A stretch of DNA of 64,000 bases. Source: Brevibacillus daliensis. GTDB lineage: Bacteria; Bacillota; Bacilli; Brevibacillales; Brevibacillaceae. Shown one piece after another: positions 50,441 to 60,177 of the stretch (positions within the stretch are counted from its first letter, which is position 1; each line of letters begins with the position of its first letter). Position numbers and translations under genes: made by a program. The stretch is from the NCBI RefSeq assembly GCF_021245735.1, contig NZ_JAJISB010000018.1, positions 1 to 64,000 on the forward strand, given 5' to 3'. The notes beneath the pieces are model-generated. The model ran no database searches. It was not told the DNA's origin and saw only the letters and a list, made by a program, of their open reading frames with translations.

Positions 50441-51901
50441 ATGAATGAAACGGTGGCGACAAATCGAAAACAGCGCACCGCTCCCAAAGGAAAGAAAACT
50501 AAGAAAAAAAATAAAAAACTACGAATTATTTTACTTACATTCTTTGCTCTTTTATTAATGGGTGGAGGAACCTATGCGTACTACGTGGTCCAAAGTATTA
50601 ATGGCGCATTAGAAAAAGCAACAAAGAATCCGTATCAGGATGTTAAAGGTCCAGCTGTAGCCGATGAAGGATACAGTAGTGACAAGCCAATTTCAGTTGT
50701 CCTACTTGGGCGAGATTCACGTGTTGAGACAGGGTCTCTAAACACAGATGTTATGATTGTAGGAGTAATTGATCCAGCAACGAAAAAAATTACAACGATG
50801 TCAATTCCACGTGATACGCGCGTGAAAATCCCAGGCTATAAAGGATATAATAAAATTAATGCAGTTTTTGCCAATGGTGAGATAGAGCGAAGACAGGCAC
50901 AGAAAAAAGGGGAAACACCAACTGAAAATGGTGTTACGTTAACAAAGAAGACGTTAGAAGAAGTGCTGGGTATCCCAATCAATCATTATGTTGAGTTAGA
51001 CTTTAACGGATTTAAAGCAATTGTGGATGCAATTGGTGGTGTTGAGGTCAATGTAGACAGAAGACTAGTCTATGATGACCCAACCGATAATACACATATT
51101 AATCTTCAACCAGGAATCCAGACATTAAATGGTGAAAAAGCATTAGGATATGTACGTCATCGTCATGATAATCGTGGTACCCAGTACTACTCCAGCGATT
51201 TCGATCGAAACAAACGACAGCAAGAAGTTATTAAGTCTATCCTTAACAAAATGTTAACGATTGAAGGTATTGCAAAACTACCTGATGTCATTAAGACTGC
51301 AGGAGAGCATGTAAACAGTGATTTCTCTAAACAGCAAATACTAGGTCTGGCTAATGATTTCAAAAATTATAGCAATGCCGATTTTATTGTGCTAGAAACA
51401 GAAGCTTACTGGAATTCAAGCACATTTTATACAATGCTTCCAACCGATAAACGTGATGAAATACGTACAGCACTACAGACTGCGATGAAGATGGACTCCA
51501 GCGAAATTGCTGCGATTGATCTAAATGACTCTCCGTTTGATGGTTCTGCTGAGTATGTGAATAACTCTAAACCTAAGAAGAAATCGACTACTAACGAAAA
51601 AACGGTTTCACCTAAAAAGGAAACGGAGAGGGAATCTGCTTCAGAATCAAAGGAAAACTCCGAACAGAATTCACAACCGCCTGTAACTGAAACGAATCCA
51701 GGAACGGATAACAGTGGTGGTAATACGCAGCCAGGTCACGACCCTAACCAACCGCCTGCGGATGTAATTGGTGCTCCTAATTTCCAAGAGAATCAGCCAG
51801 TATCAGAGCAAAATCTGGTACCGATTCCAGAATCGACACCACCACCTGTGAGCATTATGCCGCCTCCTGTAAATAATGTACCATTACAGCCTGCTTCCTA
51901 A
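50441..51901 (+). CDS. LytR-CpsA-Psr (LCP) family cell-wall ligase
   Basis: A 486-residue membrane-anchored LCP protein, which attaches anionic glycopolymers such as teichoic acid to peptidoglycan. A Lys-rich cytosolic start precedes one transmembrane helix (IILLTFFALLLMGGGTYAYYV). The extracellular LCP domain (~80-330) shows 'VLLGRDSR', 'NTDVMIVGVIDPATKKI' and 'MSIPRDTRVKIPGYKGYNKIN' (in part), plus 'GYVRHRHDNRG', whose Arg/Asp residues bind the lipid pyrophosphate. The ~130-residue C-terminal tail is Pro/Ser/Asn-rich and disordered. Which TagT/U/V paralogue it is cannot be told. Confidence 0.9.
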   Translation: MNETVATNRKQRTAPKGKKTKKKNKKLRIILLTFFALLLMGGGTYAYYVVQSINGALEKATKNPYQDVKGPAVADEGYSSDKPISVVLLGRDSRVETGSLNTDVMIVGVIDPATKKITTMSIPRDTRVKIPGYKGYNKINAVFANGEIERRQAQKKGETPTENGVTLTKKTLEEVLGIPINHYVELDFNGFKAIVDAIGGVEVNVDRRLVYDDPTDNTHINLQPGIQTLNGEKALGYVRHRHDNRGTQYYSSDFDRNKRQQEVIKSILNKMLTIEGIAKLPDVIKTAGEHVNSDFSKQQILGLANDFKNYSNADFIVLETEAYWNSSTFYTMLPTDKRDEIRTALQTAMKMDSSEIAAIDLNDSPFDGSAEYVNNSKPKKKSTTNEKTVSPKKETERESASESKENSEQNSQPPVTETNPGTDNSGGNTQPGHDPNQPPADVIGAPNFQENQPVSEQNLVPIPESTPPPVSIMPPPVNNVPLQPAS

Positions 51902-51936
51902 AAAAGAGAAAAATTAAAGTGAAATTCTACCATAAG

Positions 51937-51982
51937 CACCCCCCTTTGGACATAGTTATCTATGGTAAAGGGGGGTATTTTC
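51937..51982 (+). terminator. terminator of LCP gene
   Basis: CACCCCCCTTT pairs with AAAGGGGGGT around an inner CATAG/CTATG stem, followed by ATTTTC. Confidence 0.8.
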
Positions 51983-52091
51983 ATATAGATGAAATTAATC
52001 ATACTTTCACAACATTATCAGAAAATTAACGCCATTATCATTTTCTATTAACAATTGGCAAGTAAACTATAAATAACAAGTAGATAGCAAG

Positions 52092-52189
52092 AAGGTTGGA
52101 GCCTTGGAGAAACCTTTGTATAGCATATCCATAAACATTTATTTAGTTATGTTTATCGATTCTGTCTATAAAAGGTTTTTTGTCTTTTT
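52092..52189 (+). promoter_or_regulatory. terminator/antiterminator leader of glpP-ugp operon
   Basis: Terminator: AAACCTTTGTATA (52110-52122) pairs with TATAAAAGGTTT (52167-52178), with an inner ATAAACAT/ATGTTTAT stem (52131-52138, 52149-52156), followed by TTTTTGTCTTTTT. Antiterminator: AAGGTT (52095 region) can pair with AACCTT (52111-52116) and would break the terminator. GlpP acts as an RNA-binding antiterminator in Bacillus, so this leader is its likely target. Confidence 0.65.
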
Positions 52190-52202
52190 AGGGAGGGAGC
52201 AC

Positions 52203-52829
52203 ATGAAAAGATCTGAGTTTTATCAAAGACTAAAAACGCATCAAATCATTGCATCCGTGAAAGAGCCTAAGTCACTTGAACGGGCACTTCATGCTCCTAT
52301 TAGTGCAGTCGTGCTGTCGATTGGCAATCTGGGGACGATGAAGAGATATGTGGATTTGTTCGTTTCTCACCAGATTCCTGTCTTTCTACATCTGGAGAGA
52401 ATGGGTGGCATCAGTTTTGACAGAGAAGGTATGGCTTATATCGGTAATATTGTGAAGCCTACCGGAATTGTGACCACTCGTAATTCTTTGATTAAGCTGG
52501 CGAAAAAGCATGATTTATTAACGATTCAACGACTGTTTCTGGTAGATAGTGATTCCGTAAGTATGGGGCTTCAATCTGTCAAAGAAACGCTGCCTGATGC
52601 CTTAGAAATTATGCCTGCACTTCTCCCCGAGCAGATAAAGGAATACAGTGATGCGTTGTCCATACCGATTATCGCTGGAGGTCTAATCAGAAACATCCAG
52701 CAAATCGAAACAGCACTCTCACATAACGCCATAGCTGTATCAACAGGGACATCTGAGTTATGGCATGCCTATTCTGTCTCTAAGACAGAAAGAAAAGAAG
52801 AAGCCTACACGTACGTAACAAGGGGGTAG
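52203..52829 (+). CDS. glpP: glycerol-3-phosphate responsive antiterminator
   Basis: A 208-residue GlpP from ATG 52203 (GGGAGGGAG upstream; the open frame begins 33 codons earlier, inside the leader hairpins). Signatures are '[15 protein letters not shown]', '[19 protein letters not shown]', '[17 protein letters not shown]' and '[17 protein letters not shown]', giving a TIM-barrel-like fold. With glycerol-3-phosphate it binds leader mRNA and prevents termination. Here it heads a glycerol-phosphate uptake operon, where Bacillus subtilis glpP precedes glpFK. Its start lies 13 nt after the leader terminator. Confidence 0.9.
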   Translation: MKRSEFYQRLKTHQIIASVKEPKSLERALHAPISAVVLSIGNLGTMKRYVDLFVSHQIPVFLHLERMGGISFDREGMAYIGNIVKPTGIVTTRNSLIKLAKKHDLLTIQRLFLVDSDSVSMGLQSVKETLPDALEIMPALLPEQIKEYSDALSIPIIAGGLIRNIQQIETALSHNAIAVSTGTSELWHAYSVSKTERKEEAYTYVTRG

Positions 52830-52833
52830 AAAG

Positions 52834-53901
52834 ATGGCTCAAGTTGTACTGAAATCCTTGGTTAAGGATTATAACAAACAGAATGTTGTAAAAGGTATTG
52901 ATATTGTAATTCCCGACGGTTCTTTTAGCGTACTTGTAGGACCATCAGGTTGCGGTAAATCCACGACCTTACGAATGATTGCGGGATTAGAGAAAGTTAC
53001 AAAAGGAGAAATATGGATCGGCAATCAGCTTGTAAATGATCTTGCACCTGGGAAAAGAGATTTGGCGATGGTGTTTCAAAATTATGCCCTGTATCCTACG
53101 ATGAATGTTTTTGACAATATTGCCTTTGGCCTTCGTAATAGAGGGGTTTCTAAGAAAGAATGTAAGGTGCTTGTTGAGGAGATTTCGGAGATTGTTGGGT
53201 TGACGGAGTATTTGACTCGTATGCCTTCACAGTTATCAGGAGGTCAACGTCAGCGGGTTGCATTAGCACGTGCCATGGTAAAAAAACCGAAAGTATTTCT
53301 AATGGATGAACCGCTATCCAATCTGGATGCTAAATTGCGCAATCAAATGAGGGTTGAGTTAACCGGTTTGCACAAACGTCTTGGAACCACCTTTATCTAT
53401 GTAACGCATGATCAGGTAGAAGCTATGACAATGGGAGATCAAATCATCGTGATGGATCAGGGAACAGTCCAACAGGCTGCCAGTCCCATTCAATTATATA
53501 AGGAACCGGATAATCAGTTTGTGGCACAGTTTATTGGTTCACCAGCTATGAATATTCTATCGGGTTTTCAACAAAGATTACTAGTCGGCTTTAGACCAGA
53601 GTCTGCAAAAATCGCTGGAGTAAACCAGGAAGCTCCTCTAAGTGATAGAGCCCAATTCATGAAAAGAGGAAACATACTATCTCGAGAAATTCTCGGTTCA
53701 GATGTCCTTTATTATGTAGAGTCTGGCCAGGAAAAGCTCGTGGTTAAAGATGACCTTCGTTACCTCTTGCAGGAGGGACAAGAGGTGATCGTGTCCGTGA
53801 ACGAGGAGGACTTGTACCTGTTTGATCAGGAATCTGGCATCCGATTACGTCAGGGAATTAACCTGAAGGAGAAGCAAAAACTAGCAGGGGGGATGACCTG
53901 A
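52834..53901 (+). CDS. ugpC: ABC transporter ATPase (UgpC/MsmK type)
   Basis: A 355-residue ATPase of the carbohydrate-uptake-1 subfamily. Walker [10 protein letters not shown], signature LSGGQRQRV and Walker [17 protein letters not shown] are followed by a C-terminal TOBE/MalK-type domain ('[14 protein letters not shown]', '[14 protein letters not shown]'). It powers the UgpAE channel. Substrate is assigned from glpP, the binding protein and the phosphodiesterase in the same operon. Starts 4 nt after glpP. Confidence 0.87.
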   Translation: MAQVVLKSLVKDYNKQNVVKGIDIVIPDGSFSVLVGPSGCGKSTTLRMIAGLEKVTKGEIWIGNQLVNDLAPGKRDLAMVFQNYALYPTMNVFDNIAFGLRNRGVSKKECKVLVEEISEIVGLTEYLTRMPSQLSGGQRQRVALARAMVKKPKVFLMDEPLSNLDAKLRNQMRVELTGLHKRLGTTFIYVTHDQVEAMTMGDQIIVMDQGTVQQAASPIQLYKEPDNQFVAQFIGSPAMNILSGFQQRLLVGFRPESAKIAGVNQEAPLSDRAQFMKRGNILSREILGSDVLYYVESGQEKLVVKDDLRYLLQEGQEVIVSVNEEDLYLFDQESGIRLRQGINLKEKQKLAGGMT

Positions 53902-54848
53902 TGCAACCAACAATGGGCACACAGCAGTCTTCCCTGGTGAAAGAGAAAGTGACGATGAAAAAAAGGTCCTTATCTCGGTGGACTGAAACGGTGAGACCGT
54001 ATGCCTATATTATGCCAGCATTACTTTTCTTTTGTTTATTTTTTTTCTTTCCCATTGGCTACATGATTTACCTTAGCTTTCATGATTGGTCGCTCCTTGA
54101 TCTAAGTGCAATGGAGTGGGTAGGATTAGCTAATTTTCAAGAGATTATGCTAGATAGTGACTTTCATCTTGTGGTGATAAACACGATCATTTATACCTTT
54201 GGAACGGTTGCAATCAGTTTAGTTCTCTCGTTCTTCCTGGCATTATGGTTGAACAGACAGGCGAAAATTTATGGGATTATGCAAGCGGCTGTTTTTAGTC
54301 CTCATATTATCTCACTCGTATCCGTATCGATGTTGTGGATGTGGCTTATGGACCCACAATATGGGCTCTTAAATGCGATTCTAGAGTTTTTCGGATTTCC
54401 TGCTTACACCTGGCTAGCTGATACGAGTAGCGCATTGCTATCGCTAATTCTGGTCAGTGTGTGGAAAGGCGTAGGCTATAACACGATTGTTTTTATCGCT
54501 GGGTTACAAAGCATTCCCAAAGATATCTATGAAGCGGCATCGCTTGATCGAGCTGGTAAATTGCGCACCTTGGCAAAAATTACCCTTCCTATGTTATCAC
54601 CCACTCTTTTCTTTTTAACGATAATTAATCTGATTTCATCCTTTCAGGTGTTTGACACCATCTATATCATGACACAGGGTGGTCCTGTTAACAGTACGAA
54701 TATGCTCGTTTTTTATATCTATGAACAAGGTATGGACTTTTACAATGGAGGGATTGCTTCGGCTGCCTCTGTAGTACTGCTAGGTCTGATTGGTGTGATG
54801 ACCTTCCTTCACTTCTGGTTTGCAGAGAGACGGGTTCATTATCGCTAG
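53901..54848 (+). CDS. ugpA: sugar/glycerol-phosphate ABC permease (UgpA type)
   Basis: A 315-residue permease with six transmembrane helices and an N-terminal polar extension of ~30 residues. MalF/UgpA-type features include 'YAYIMPALLFFCLFFFFPIGYM' (in part), the coupling loop 'IPKDIYEAASLDRAGKLRTLAKITLPML' (in part; E-A-A-x-x-D-x-A-G) and 'TQGGPVNSTNMLVFYIYEQ'. The start overlaps the ugpC stop (TGATG). Confidence 0.87.
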   Translation: MQPTMGTQQSSLVKEKVTMKKRSLSRWTETVRPYAYIMPALLFFCLFFFFPIGYMIYLSFHDWSLLDLSAMEWVGLANFQEIMLDSDFHLVVINTIIYTFGTVAISLVLSFFLALWLNRQAKIYGIMQAAVFSPHIISLVSVSMLWMWLMDPQYGLLNAILEFFGFPAYTWLADTSSALLSLILVSVWKGVGYNTIVFIAGLQSIPKDIYEAASLDRAGKLRTLAKITLPMLSPTLFFLTIINLISSFQVFDTIYIMTQGGPVNSTNMLVFYIYEQGMDFYNGGIASAASVVLLGLIGVMTFLHFWFAERRVHYR

Positions 54849-54872
54849 AATGACTAGAAAGGAGTGAGCAAT

Positions 54873-55700
54873 GTGAAAATCATGGGACGTATAGCTCTAA
54901 AAACAGGAGAAGCAGTTATGCTGATTGCTGTTTCACTTATCTTCGTCTTTCCGTTTATTTGGATGGCTTTGACTGCGTTTAAAACGTTACCAGAAGTATA
55001 CCAGTTCCCGCCAACCTTGTTACCTGAATCATGGCAGATTCAAAACATTGTAAAGGCATGGGAATCTGGACCATTTCCCACTTATTTATTAAACAGTACT
55101 CTGGTAGCATTTGGCGTATTATTCTTACAGATTTTGACTGGTGTGCCAGCCGCTTATGCTTTTGCAAGGTATAAGTTCCGCGGTAGAAATTTGCTGTTTG
55201 CATTAACGTTGATTGCTTTAATGATCCCTCCACAAGTCATTTTCTTACCGATTTACGTGGAGATGAGTAACTGGGGGTTGGTAGATACGCTATGGTCGCT
55301 AATCCTTCCCTATGGGGCAAGTGCATTCGGAATATTTTTGCTAAGACAGGTGTTTATGCAGGTTCCTGATGAAGTAATTGAAGCAGCCAGACTGGATCAG
55401 GCATCCGAGTGGAAAATTATGTGGCGCATCATGGCCCCAATGGCAAAGCATGTTCTTGTAACGTTTGGACTGTTCAGTTTTATCTATCATTGGAATGATT
55501 ATTTCTGGCCACTTATTATGACCAATAGCAATGAGGTGCGTACCTTACCGATTGGCATCTCCATGCTAAAAGCGTCTGATGGTGGAAGTGAATGGAACAT
55601 TGCAATGGCAGGTAACATGATTCTGGTTGTGCCTATCCTTTTGATCTTTTTCTTTGCCCAGCGTCATATTATTCAGGCTTTCACCTATCAATCCAAATAA
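54873..55700 (+). CDS. ugpE: sugar/glycerol-phosphate ABC permease (UgpE type)
   Basis: A 275-residue permease from GTG 54873, which has AAAGGAG 8 nt upstream; the GTG nine nt earlier lies within that site. It has six transmembrane helices and MalG-type features: 'AAYAFARYKFRGRNLLFALTLIALMIPPQVIFLPIY' in part, and coupling loop 'VPDEVIEAARLDQASEWKIMW'. It partners UgpA in the channel. Confidence 0.87.
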   Translation: MKIMGRIALKTGEAVMLIAVSLIFVFPFIWMALTAFKTLPEVYQFPPTLLPESWQIQNIVKAWESGPFPTYLLNSTLVAFGVLFLQILTGVPAAYAFARYKFRGRNLLFALTLIALMIPPQVIFLPIYVEMSNWGLVDTLWSLILPYGASAFGIFLLRQVFMQVPDEVIEAARLDQASEWKIMWRIMAPMAKHVLVTFGLFSFIYHWNDYFWPLIMTNSNEVRTLPIGISMLKASDGGSEWNIAMAGNMILVVPILLIFFFAQRHIIQAFTYQSK

Positions 55701-55733
55701 AAAATGCTTACTAATATAAGGGAGGATTTTAAC

Positions 55734-57068
55734 ATGCGTAAACAAAAACTTGGAGTTTTTCTAGGAACAATTGGACTTGCTGCTGTAACAGGTATTACAG
55801 GGTGTGCATCTTCCAATCAAGCAGCACCTTCTGAACCAGCTACAACAGATGCAGGTGCAAGTGCAGAAGTAAAACAATCGTCCAATGCACCAGTTCAAAT
55901 TGATTTCTGGTACTCAGTGGGCGGTGCCAATGGTGAAATGATCGAAAAGCTGGTCAAGGAATATAATGAATCCCAGAAAAATATTGTGGTTAAGCCTGCT
56001 TATCAAGGAAATTATTATGAGAACCATACCAAAGTTCTTTCTTCCGTTACAGCAGGAAATCAGCCTGATGTTACGATGGTAGAAATCGCATCAGTCGGTG
56101 CTTTTGCTGATGCGAAGGTATTGGAAGACTTAGGTTCATATGCCGCCGGGAGTGAAAAGAAATACATAGAAGGTCTGATGGGGAACTCCTACTGGGAAGA
56201 CAAACTGTATGCAATTCCGTTTAATCGCTCCACTCCACTTTTATATATAAACCGCGATATGTTAAAAGCGGCAGGCTTAGATCCAAACGGTCCAAAAACC
56301 TGGGATGAGATGCGCAGCTTTGCTGAGAAGATGACCAAGAAAGATGGGGGGAAAACATCTGTTTTCGGTTATTCCTCTCCGATTGATATCTGGTTTTATG
56401 AGGCAATGGTGTTTCAAAGCGGTGGCGAAATTTTAAGTGATGATGGCAAAAAGCTAATGATTAACAGTGAGGCGGGTAAAGCTCCACTACAATACTGGAC
56501 GGACATGATGAAAGAAGGAACAATGAAAGCACCTCCAGGTGAAAAGTACAATGCGTGGGATGTAGCGAGTCAAGATTTTCTTAACCAACAGGTAGCTATG
56601 ATCTTTACAACGACTGGTGAATTGAAAAATATGCGTGAAAAAGCGAAGTTTGATGTAGGAACCGCATTCCTACCAGCTAATAAAAGCTATGGTACTCCTA
56701 CAGGGGGAGCAAATTTGGTTGTGTTGAAAAAATCTCCTGAAGAAGAGAAAAAAGCAGCCTTCGATTTCATCTCATGGATGACAGATACTGCCCAAACCAC
56801 CAGATGGTCAGCAGCAACCGGATATATGCCAGTAACCAATGATGCCCTCGAAGCAGCAGAGATGAAAGCAGTATTTGATAAAGATCCTAATTTCAAAGTG
56901 GCAGTCGATCAATTGCAATATGGTAAGCCGCGTCCAATGGTTCCTGGTTACAAGGAGCTTCAAGAGGTAATCATGACGGAGATTCAAAAGGTTGTCTTGG
57001 GTCAAAGTACGATAGATGATGCTTTGAAACAGGCAGAAACAAAATCGGAGAAACTTTTGAAAAAGTAG
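55734..57068 (+). CDS. ugpB: solute-binding lipoprotein (UgpB type)
   Basis: A 444-residue family-1 solute-binding lipoprotein from ATG 55734 (AAGGGAGGA upstream; the open frame starts ten codons earlier). The signal peptide ends in lipobox GITG-C. UgpB-like features are 'IDFWYSVGGANGEMIEKLVKEYNES' (in part), 'GQPDVTMVEIASVGAF'-like text ('NQPDVTMVEIASVGAF') and the C-terminal 'PRPMVPGYKELQEVIMTEIQKVVLG' in part. It probably binds glycerol-3-phosphate or glycerophosphodiesters. Confidence 0.87.
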   Translation: MRKQKLGVFLGTIGLAAVTGITGCASSNQAAPSEPATTDAGASAEVKQSSNAPVQIDFWYSVGGANGEMIEKLVKEYNESQKNIVVKPAYQGNYYENHTKVLSSVTAGNQPDVTMVEIASVGAFADAKVLEDLGSYAAGSEKKYIEGLMGNSYWEDKLYAIPFNRSTPLLYINRDMLKAAGLDPNGPKTWDEMRSFAEKMTKKDGGKTSVFGYSSPIDIWFYEAMVFQSGGEILSDDGKKLMINSEAGKAPLQYWTDMMKEGTMKAPPGEKYNAWDVASQDFLNQQVAMIFTTTGELKNMREKAKFDVGTAFLPANKSYGTPTGGANLVVLKKSPEEEKKAAFDFISWMTDTAQTTRWSAATGYMPVTNDALEAAEMKAVFDKDPNFKVAVDQLQYGKPRPMVPGYKELQEVIMTEIQKVVLGQSTIDDALKQAETKSEKLLKK

Positions 57069-57166
57069 GAGAACTCTGGCGAAAAACGGAGAATGAACCG
57101 GTTAAGTAAGAGTTACGTGGATAATCACTGATAAAAATCGGTTTTTAATGGATGGAGGAGAGTAAC

Positions 57167-57898
57167 ATGGGCGATTGCATGGCACACCGTGGATGGTCTG
57201 GAAAAGCACCCGAAAACACCGTAGCTGCCTTTCAACTGGTTTGGGATTCACCTGAGATTGTATCGTTCGAATTGGATGTACAACTTAGTAAAGACGGCAT
57301 CCCCGTGGTCATTCACGATTTCACCTTGGAGAGAACCACAAACGGTAGTGGTTGGGTGAAGGATTATACCTTTGAAGAACTTCAGCAACTAGATGCAGGA
57401 AAATGGTTCGATGAATCATTTGCAAACGAACGTATTCCTTCACTCGATCAGATTCTAAAGCTGAACCCGGCAGGTTGTAAGATCAATATTGAGTTGAAAA
57501 CAGCTGGGAACATGTATAAAGGCTTAGCGGAAAAAGTAGTAGGATTAGTGAAGGGATATGGGATGGAGAGAGATGTATACATTACCTCTTTTGACCATGA
57601 AGTAATCAGAGAGGTAAATACTCTGGATTCGTCTTTAGAAACAGGGCTCATCCTGATAGGAAAACCAACACTACTCAAAGAGCAATTAGAAGAGACAGGA
57701 GCAATCATCTTGTCTATGTCATACCCATATCTGACAAAGGTGTTTGTCGATGAGATGTATGCAAAGGGCTACAAAGTGATTGCATGGACAGTAGATGAAA
57801 AAAATGCGATTAAAGAGATGATGAAATGGCACCCAGAATTGACGATCTGCACGAATCATCCTGATCTCATGATTCAGGAAATTTCTCATCACATATAA
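57167..57898 (+). CDS. glpQ: glycerophosphodiester phosphodiesterase
   Basis: A 243-residue cytosolic GDPD-family enzyme from ATG 57167, after GGAGGAGAG. The catalytic signature is 'MAHRGWSGKAPENTVAAFQ' (H-R-G, E-N-T), with 'FELDVQLSKDGIPVVIHDFTLERTTNG' in part supplying the metal ligands (E-x-D, H-D). It hydrolyses deacylated phospholipids to glycerol-3-phosphate plus an alcohol. It lacks a signal peptide, so like E. coli UgpQ it acts on diesters brought in by the adjacent transporter. Last gene of the operon. Confidence 0.92.
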   Translation: MGDCMAHRGWSGKAPENTVAAFQLVWDSPEIVSFELDVQLSKDGIPVVIHDFTLERTTNGSGWVKDYTFEELQQLDAGKWFDESFANERIPSLDQILKLNPAGCKINIELKTAGNMYKGLAEKVVGLVKGYGMERDVYITSFDHEVIREVNTLDSSLETGLILIGKPTLLKEQLEETGAIILSMSYPYLTKVFVDEMYAKGYKVIAWTVDEKNAIKEMMKWHPELTICTNHPDLMIQEISHHI

Positions 57899-57911
57899 AA
57901 ATCGGAATAAA

Positions 57912-57957
57912 ATAAGGGCTCCCATAGCAGTAGAAATGCTGTCTAGGGGGCCCTTAT
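57912..57957. terminator. hairpin between glpQ and ger operon
   Basis: ATAAGGGCTCCC is inverted as GGGGGCCCTTAT with an inner AGCAG/CTGTCT-type stem. It separates convergent transcription units, although the flanking T-runs are weak. Confidence 0.65.
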
Positions 57958-57986
57958 CATGTAAGTGGAAAAGGGGATCACATGTA

Positions 57987-59093
57987 TTAGCGGAATGTAC
58001 CATATTCCATAATGGTAACTTTAATCTTACAATCAAAGACCACCTTTGGATATTCTTCACGCCAATTCATTTTTTTCCATTGACTGTAGCTCATGCTGTT
58101 TCTTACATGTTTACCAATGCCAAGACTATCTGCCTTATACTTTTGCATATGTGCTACCATTCGTTTGGCTTCAGCTCTTACGTGATCACCAATTTTTTTC
58201 TCCAGTTCATGTCGCTCAGCATCAATTGATAGATTCAAAGGGCCCGTGTAATCCACGACTGTGCCCTTAAGTGTTAAATCATATAAAATATGTGGAGTAC
58301 CCGTTTGATCGTGAGTAACTTGTACTTTTTTGGTGCTGTTAAGATAATTTAGTACGACAAGCTCTTTCTTCTTCAACTTTTCACTTAGATACATGTTCCA
58401 GTTACCTTTCCGAAAGGTTCCGGTAAGAAAGGCGAACAGGATCGTATCTTTTGGGGGAAGTTTGGTCACATATTTGTCATCCTGAAATAATGCTAATCCA
58501 AAGGTTTCAAGAGTATCTCCATTATCCTTTATAGTAGGTGCAATGGGATCAATTCCATCATCATAATAATCTCGACTAAAGCTAAAGAGTGTAATACGAT
58601 ACGACGCAAAATTCTTCGCTTGTTTATCAAGTAGTAGATCAATATATTTACCTGGTTTGGGATGTTCCTTATAATCCTTCTTTAGAATATCACCAGCGTT
58701 CCCGGATGCTATTGTTATCTTAGCTAGTGGGGATACAACCGGATCCCGATTTAGAGCATTCAGATGGTTCCATAATCCTTGTTTGGCTAGTGCGGTACCA
58801 AATAAGACATTACGCATTTGGCCATTTACCAAGTTAAAGTGAGTTTGTCTGCCCATTATGATAGTGGCATCCTTATAACTGTCTGATACTGCTGTCAAGG
58901 TTTCTTGATGCGCTTCTGAATTTTTATCGGCCTTGGGTAGGGTTAGGGTAAAAGCGGTTTTCCCATTTGGTAACAAATCGTAGGCTACTGTGTGTGTAAA
59001 TCCCAATTTTTCCATTATGCGTTGATCGCGACAACCAGAAGTCAGTGTAGCGAGCAGAAACAGAAGAATAATGATGAAGGATTTATTTGTCAA
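57987..59093 (-). CDS. Ger(x)C-family germination lipoprotein
   Basis: A ~368-residue GerC-type lipoprotein subunit of a spore germinant receptor. The signal peptide (SFIIILLFLLATL) ends in lipobox LTSG-C, followed by 'RDQRIMEKLGFTHTVAYD'. I prefer TTG 59093 as start, because GAGGTGG lies 5 nt upstream; the GTG at 59102 overlaps that site. The start overlaps the end of the B gene by 11 nt. In Bacillus the C subunit sits on the outer face of the spore inner membrane. Confidence 0.85.
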   Translation of the reverse strand: MTNKSFIIILLFLLATLTSGCRDQRIMEKLGFTHTVAYDLLPNGKTAFTLTLPKADKNSEAHQETLTAVSDSYKDATIIMGRQTHFNLVNGQMRNVLFGTALAKQGLWNHLNALNRDPVVSPLAKITIASGNAGDILKKDYKEHPKPGKYIDLLLDKQAKNFASYRITLFSFSRDYYDDGIDPIAPTIKDNGDTLETFGLALFQDDKYVTKLPPKDTILFAFLTGTFRKGNWNMYLSEKLKKKELVVLNYLNSTKKVQVTHDQTGTPHILYDLTLKGTVVDYTGPLNLSIDAERHELEKKIGDHVRAEAKRMVAHMQKYKADSLGIGKHVRNSMSYSQWKKMNWREEYPKVVFDCKIKVTIMEYGTFR

Positions 59094-60168
59094 TAATCCC
59101 ACCTCTTTTTCTTTGGAGAAGTAAGATCATAATGAGAATGAGTGGTAATCCGACAGCAACTCCTATTTCTAGATACCCTAAGTAACGCAACCAAGTCTCG
59201 ACGTCGTTTAACACCTGTGCACAAAAAGAAATGAGATAGGTTATGGCAATGATCATGATACCCAGAGTGTTTTGTTTAACTTTAGGAAATACTCGACTTA
59301 ATGCTTCTTTAGCAGACCAAAAATAAAACACTAGTGTAATAATCGTTGTACATAGGAAAAAACCGTAAATGATATTCTCCATACGTTCTATAAACGGTAA
59401 TTGAATACAGGCGAATAACTCAATCATTGGAAACTGTAATTCTTTTAGCAAGTGATAACCAAAAAAACCAAATGAGAAAATGCTAATGATAAGATAGACG
59501 ATTGTAAGAAGGAGATTGCCTAGAAATGTGGATTTTATCAATTTGCTTTTTTTATTAACATAGGGAAATAGTAACAGACTAAATTCAAATCCCAAAAAGG
59601 CAGGATAGACATAGAAGAAGCCTTCCAGATAATCTTTATGCTCTCGGAAAATAAATGGGGTAAGTCGTACAAATTCAAATTCTTTCATTAAAAAGAGAAA
59701 TAGAATAGCAGTCCAAATGACTAGCCAAAAAAATATAGAGGAAGCTTTGCTGATGGTATATATTCCTTTTGACACCAAATAGAATCCTAAAAGATCTATT
59801 AGAAGTTTGATTAACATGGTACTTGAGGTTGGGAAAGCGATCATTTGAAAGATAAGTACATACTGTTTCCCTAACAAACTGCCTAAAAGCCCCCAAAGAC
59901 TAGTCAGAAAAATATATAGGGGGATCCGAATAATACTAGGCAAAGCTTCCTCAAATATTTCAAAGATCGACCTGCCATTCCCCAAACGATAAACAATACC
60001 AATTAGTAATATATTTAGTGTGACAATTGCAAAGACAACGAATAGAATAAGCCAACCATTCATTCCAAAATAATAGGCTTCAATTTGAGACAGATTGAAC
60101 AGAACTACCCCAAACTGAATCATAAAGATAAGTATAGTAACATGAAATGCGGATAGGTTTTCTCTCAA
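59083..60168 (-). CDS. GerB-family germinant receptor permease-like subunit
   Basis: A 361-residue membrane protein with about ten transmembrane segments, of the spore germination permease family (amino-acid-polyamine-organocation fold). Features are 'FHVTILIFMIQFGVVLFNLSQ', 'WLILFVVFAIVTLNILLIG' and 'PAFLGFEFSLLLFPYVNKKSK' (in part). GerB subunits bind the germinant. It lies 10 nt after the A-subunit gene and overlaps the C gene. Confidence 0.88.
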   Translation of the reverse strand: MRENLSAFHVTILIFMIQFGVVLFNLSQIEAYYFGMNGWLILFVVFAIVTLNILLIGIVYRLGNGRSIFEIFEEALPSIIRIPLYIFLTSLWGLLGSLLGKQYVLIFQMIAFPTSSTMLIKLLIDLLGFYLVSKGIYTISKASSIFFWLVIWTAILFLFLMKEFEFVRLTPFIFREHKDYLEGFFYVYPAFLGFEFSLLLFPYVNKKSKLIKSTFLGNLLLTIVYLIISIFSFGFFGYHLLKELQFPMIELFACIQLPFIERMENIIYGFFLCTTIITLVFYFWSAKEALSRVFPKVKQNTLGIMIIAITYLISFCAQVLNDVETWLRYLGYLEIGVAVGLPLILIMILLLQRKRGGIIDK

Positions 60169-60177
60169 TATCGTTCG

